Assembly: GCF_001039355.2 (NCBI RefSeq)
Contig: NW_019773570.1
Span: 484,615-548,614 of the forward strand
Length of the DNA stretch: 64,000 nt
DNA from: Lingula anatina
Lineage: Eukaryota > Brachiopoda > Lingulata > Lingulida > Lingulidae
Reading direction: 5' to 3'
Shown here: positions 59,801-64,000 of the stretch, piece by piece
How positions within the stretch are numbered: position 1 is the first letter of the stretch
Layout of the letters: every line of letters begins with the position of its first letter
Notes under the pieces: generated by a model
Databases searched by the model: none
What the model saw: the letters and a program-made list of their open reading frames with translations, nothing else
What the model was told of the DNA's origin: nothing
Made by a program: the position numbers and the translations under genes

Positions 59801-62800
59801 ACTTAATTATCAGCTTCTTGGTGCTGGCAAGGTCTGATCTCTTTTCTAAAAAAATTAAAAATGAGCATGTCCTTTCGTGGAAAAACAAGGTCATGCTGTA
59901 GACTGTTTCACCTGATTTATATGTCACCAAAATTTTACTTTGTTGACTTTGGGGTACAAGTGGATTTTTTAGAATCAAAATGATAATATATATATTTAGT
60001 AAAAAAACAAAAAGAAAAATAAGATAAAAAAGAGTGGTTGGGGGGGGGGGGGGAATAAAAAAAAAACCCTCACAGGACAATTAAACAGCACATTTATAGC
60101 AGAATCTCCTGAAAGTCAGATGTTTTCATGCCTCATTTACTGTGGTAAGAAATAACTTATTGATGTTGGCATCGTATATATGGCAGCATTTAATGATATT
60201 AAGGAATGACATTTACACCTATGCAGTCATAAAAACAGAGTTTAAGCTATAAATAATTTTTGAATTCAACTATTTTATTTTTTCTGTGGTTTAAGTGGTT
60301 TTTGCTATTTGGATTTTATTCTCCAGTCTTTCTTGTTGTCCTTCTATAATTCTAAGATTCTACTGAGCATCTAGGGGTGATATCTGGAGGTCTTGGTTAT
60401 CTAACCACTTCTCATTAAGGGTCTTGTCCATGATCTCTGTTTCAAGTGTGTAGCTATATTTATCCAACAACTCTATCTGTTGAACTCTTCAGCTGATGAC
60501 AGCTCCTTGGAATATTGGAGTCCTTTGTTCTACACATTATAATAATGAGTTTACATACACAATATTGACATAAAACTTCCATCCAGTCATTTAGATATTG
60601 GCCTTTTTGAATGACTGTAAACTGTTAAGAAATAAGAATCACATATAAGATTACACAGAATAGATCATATTGGTGCAGCCTGTTGTTTTTGGCTCTCACT
60701 GTGGTTAAAATACCTGTAGTGGCTATTGTCACCATTGAACATAAACATTTTGCTTTACACAATACTGATGAGACTTTCCGACTTTTGTCACAATTTTGAC
60801 TTTTTCAGGGTCATTTGGGTCATTCTTGTGAATTGTGTACCCTGGACCTCAAGCCAATTTTCCTATTTTTTCAGTGAGGGCTGGTCTCATCCCTGACACA
60901 ACCTATTCATTTCAGTAAAATACAGCACTACACAGGTTTCATTTGCTACTTAGAGCAAGTGTGCAAAAGGAGTGAAGCAGAGAACATCTTAGCTAGTATC
61001 AAGGGTGACTACACATTTACTGCAGAAAAATTCTCAGTAAATTTTACTTAGACTGAATTTGACATTTGTTTTTAGCAAAAGAATTAAGCCCCCTATAGTT
61101 ACCCCTATGTTACCCTGGTGTAGTCATGAAGATTGATTTGCTAGGGAAATCTATAATCCTAAACAGATGAGTGAATAATCGAATACTCTTCTCACCCTAG
61201 CAACTGCTGATAAGAGCTCGACTGGAGGAATCCAATCTCTTGTAAACAGTGAAATTAGTCAGATATATTCTAGCCTTTACGTCAAAACTGATAATGTTTG
61301 TCCGCACGAACAAGTGCAGTAATCAGACATAAAAAAATATGACAAATGTTTTGTAAATTTGCCTTCTATATTATATTGGTAGAGAAAAGAAATAAGTTTG
61401 CATGCAAATGTGTGTGTTTGTTCACTCTTAGAACAATTCTTATGAAAATAGTTGAGTTTCCAGGAATATACATTTGGTTACAATGAACAGTGTTATTCCT
61501 ATGTGATTGCAGTCCTTTGAGACTGATAATTATCTGAAAGTTTTCAGTCTTTGGAGTACTGAGTGTTTGGAAAATAAGATTACATATCATCTTATGGCTA
61601 CCTCCCAGAGTTAGGCTAAAACCCATGATTTTGATAAGGTAAACAATGTTGTTTTATGTGCGTTTTGTCTGTTTTCAGTGATATACAGCTGAAAAAGAAG
61701 AAATGAACACCATTCTTGGTAGTTTTATAAGCATGAAATCATAAGTAGTGATAATAAAGAGAGACATTAGCTGGTAAACCTGGGGGATTCCTTTGAGATA
61801 TCAACATATCGTGTCTGACCCTTTGAGAAACGATTCCTGATAAAATAGAAATATAACCCAATATAAATACTAACTGATCTTTTTATGATGGAAAATACAG
61901 AAACCACATTGTGTGAGGTGGTATGAATGTGAAGATGTTCTCTGGTGTATATTGACTGCTTGGGTGGGTTGTATGTGATAGATACAATACGAGTCTCCGA
62001 GCTGTACGTGAAATATTACGAGTGTATTGGCGAGCCGCAGGCGAGACAATACACGAGTAATTTTCACGTACAGCTCGGAGACGAGTGTTGTATCTGGCTT
62101 AAACCACGGCCTCTGATTGGCTACTACACTAGTAATGCAACAGACCGTGGAACGCACTCGTACATGACGTGCTTGTGTGTCGAATACAGCACGGCCGAGT
62201 CTTTTGTTCTACGCGCTAGCCGTGGTTTAAGTATATATATATTAACTCCCTCATTGTCACAGAATTTCATAGATGAAGCAGTGTCTAGTTATTACTCAGT
62301 GGTTAGCTCTGGGTGTATATGCTGTGTAGGAACTGCCCACACACTTAGATTTAGGCACTTAAACCAAGTTGGAGATCATTAATGTGGGTTTTTGTATATA
62401 ATTTACAGGCAAGCACACATTTATGAAGCCATTTCAAAGTTAATGACCCTTTTAAGCTGTAAAATATGCCAGTTTTTCCTCATTGTTTATTTAATGTTTT
62501 ATTTTTACCACTGATTAAATTTAATTATTATTTTTTTGCTCCATGTTTTCTGGTGAACATACAGTTACACAACATGATAAGTCTACAATTCAAGTCCAAT
62601 TTATTTTCATATTTGAGGTTGATTTTGAAAGAGATATTTTACGTTCATGTAATAATTAGATGTTTTAACAGATAAATATCCATGTTTTCTGGTGAACATG
62701 TGCAACATAAAAAAGTTGATTTTCATATTTGAGGTTAATTTTGAAATAGATATTTAAACAGAGGGATATATTAAGTTATTTTATTTATATTTTAGAAGAT

Positions 62801-63877
62801 TTATATGAACCAGAGAGGAAGATAGAAGAGATAGCTAAGTCAGTCTTGGAGCCAGTGCCTGTGAAGGATTCTACTGTGGAGAAAAATGGTGAGCGAAGAC
62901 ATTGGAACAATTTAATCAATATTCTCGGCATATTGCTTTTCTGTGTTTCACACTTTATCATATCAACCTCTGGCATGAATCTGTGGGTAGCCATGTGATT
63001 TTATATATTGTTTTTGTTAGTGCATTCGATAAATGGATTTGTAAAGTGTGAGCTCTCCTTAATAGTATCAAACACTCATGTTGAGGTTGAATCACAAAAA
63101 CATGTGCATGCTTGCATGCACGCACGCATGCACGCACGCACGCACACTTGTGCTGGTTATCATTGTATGAATAAAGAGTAATATGATGATAAGTGCAGTA
63201 TGTAGATGTATTGTAATGTTTGGGATGTAGTTCTATCAGGACTCATTTAACAGTAAAACTATTTATAATCCTAAGACATCCAGTTGATTCACAGGGGATT
63301 ATAATTTCTTACTGAAGCATACTGATATCTATGCATATGTTCCATCTGAATGCACAATTTGCCAGTCGCATCTTTCTGGTAATTTTGAACAGTTTTGTAA
63401 TTCTTAAATTAATTGCCCCTGTTGGTGGTTTTTTCATGAATTTGTTTGATGTCTAGTGTACTTTTTTCAGAAAAAATTTTGAAAAAAAAAGTAAATTATT
63501 GCTAAGTCTATATTGTTATCTGAAAATTATTTCAATTTTGAGAATAATGATATTAATTAGTATACAGTATTGGAGGTGACGGAAAGCACAGATGACTATT
63601 TATTTAGCACAGAATGTCACATCTTTACATAGAAAATAATTTTTTCTCTTTCTAAATAAGAAAGTAATAAACCAAGGTACTATTTGTACTTTAGTAAAAG
63701 TTGACCAGAAGAAGTTACCAGAAGGTCATGAACCATCAGGAGAGAAGCAGCCAGCAGCCAATACAACGACCCCCAAGACTGGCCCTGCCCCCCATCCGTC
63801 CTCCCCAGCACATCACAAACAGGGCCCACCTGGAGAGGCCAACGCACCCGGCTATGGACAGGGATTTATCTTCATCA
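49290..63877 (+). CDS. NPDC1: NPDC1-like membrane protein, first four exons
   Basis: Exons 49290-49362, 50521-50706, 62796-62888 and 63695-63877, all with GT/AG borders and matching phases (phase 1 throughout the first three junctions). Exon 1 encodes a signal peptide (hydrophobic run FFILLSFLVICLC, then YGRA). Exon 2 has six cysteines (RPRCVPSVLNC, HC, YCGDCW, RC), matching the Cys-rich start of NPDC1 (neural proliferation, differentiation and control 1; cab-1 in nematodes). Exon 3 is an acidic helix-like stretch (EDLYEPERKIEEIAKSVLEP). Exon 4 is Pro/Ser-rich and ends at GYGQGFIFI, probably the entry to the transmembrane segment. The TM and cytoplasmic exons lie beyond the window. NPDC1 is a neuronal type I membrane protein linked to vesicles and cell-cycle exit. 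Further exons in the 12-kb intron 2 are not excluded. Confidence 0.8.
51139..51314. mobile_element. MITE with GGGCTTGACATTAA inverted ends
   Basis: Left ggggcttgacattaag and right ttagtgtcaagccctg are inverted complements with one or two mismatches over about 15 bases. The internal part has ggcccactggcc and gggccattg motifs. No coding capacity. Confidence 0.8.
57061..57170. repeat. 55-bp tandem duplication
   Basis: Two adjacent copies beginning tggtgtttagttattttta, differing at one base. Confidence 0.9.
57270..57588. repeat. 159-bp tandem duplication
   Basis: Two copies starting cattaaaattgtcaccac at about 57270 and 57429, with roughly 90 percent identity by eye; the frame at 57168-57353 is incidental. 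Confidence 0.85.
58474..58677. repeat. Three perfect 68-bp tandem repeats
   Basis: Units start at 58474, 58542 and 58610 (tcaggcatcacctccctggc). They look identical, so the expansion is recent or homogenised. 68 is not a multiple of three, so the 67-codon frame across it is not a protein repeat. Confidence 0.95.
61981..62231. mobile_element. Double foldback element in the NPDC1 intron
   Basis: First hairpin: arms 61981-62029 and 62047-62094 (ctccgagctgtacgtgaaa / ttttcacgtacagctcggag). Second: short arms cttaaaccacggc near 62098-62110 and gccgtggtttaag at 62219-62231. The 145-codon frame here is an artefact of the repeat. Confidence 0.75.
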
Positions 63878-63880
63878 GTA

Positions 63881-63929
<49 letters not shown>

Positions 63930-63936
63930 CTAGTAA

Positions 63937-63998
<62 letters not shown>

Positions 63999-64000
63999 AT
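63878..64000. repeat. (GA)n and (TG)n microsatellites at the right edge
   Basis: GA run to about 63926, TG run from about 63939 to 63970, then GA to the end. They start directly at the donor of exon 4 (atcA|GTAAGGAGAG) of the NPDC1-like gene. Confidence 0.95.

Larger units (their letters stand above)
50707..62795. other. 12-kb intron of the NPDC1-like gene
   Basis: No supported gene within. It holds a MITE (51139-51314), a poly-A tract of 41 (53766-53806), poly-G and CT runs, three local tandem duplications (57061-57170, 57270-57588, 58474-58677) and a double foldback (61981-62231). Several frames of 60-95 codons have no recognisable domain. Confidence 0.6.

Noticed and set aside
61945-62382. 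145-codon frame at the end of the NPDC1 intron
   Set aside because: Runs through the double foldback (61981-62231); length is due to the GC-richer repeat.
1-64000. CRISPR arrays, bacterial operons or phage genes
   Set aside because: Tandem repeats here lack regular spacers, and the introns and gene families are those of an animal nuclear genome.

Overview
The window looks like AT-rich nuclear DNA of a marine invertebrate, most likely a mollusc. Three genes are split by introns and match conserved animal families. Between them lies an array of intronless TRIM-NHL genes, buried in short foldback transposons, microsatellites and repeated spacers. Lophotrochozoans, bivalves especially, are known for such TRIM expansions. 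The species cannot be named from the sequence. Five isolated 'n' positions (5152, 16128, 34463, 37049, 43443) look like assembly joins, and at least three coincide with duplication edges.

Layout. 1406-5085 (-): the last eight visible exons of a UBAC1-like (KPC2) ubiquitin-pathway gene; its N-terminal UBL exons are missing beside the join at 5152. 6245-32628 (+): a TRIM-NHL array with an NHL-only open gene (A, 6717-7607), a pseudogene broken by stops, frameshifts and a transposon (B, 9961-12106), a RING fragment cut by a join (C, 15977), one intact RING/B-box/coiled-coil/NHL gene of 608 codons (D, 16254-18080), a copy with a single frameshift (E, 22182-23985) and a heavily deleted relic (F, 31623-32628). 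The copies share upstream modules, several with a TATA box, and a repeated 3' spacer. 38092-48938 (-): a DOK-family PH-PTB docking protein whose eight exons sum to exactly 861 codons. Its largest intron holds a second, degraded copy of the two PTB exons and two copies of the TRIM spacer. 49290-63877 (+): the first four exons of an NPDC1-like membrane protein, running off the right edge and sharing a 351-bp head-to-head promoter with the DOK gene.

Most striking: copy A has a mosaic propeller, with an E-like start, a B/D-like middle and E-like later blades, so blades appear to be exchanged between copies. The TRIM 3' spacer recurs inside the DOK intron and ends near a DOK splice donor. Three exon ends carry tandem partial duplications that include the splice donor. 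The DOK tail contains a coding minisatellite that multiplies YLMP tyrosine motifs. The B-C and D-E stretches are nearly collinear and may be two haplotypes placed in tandem.
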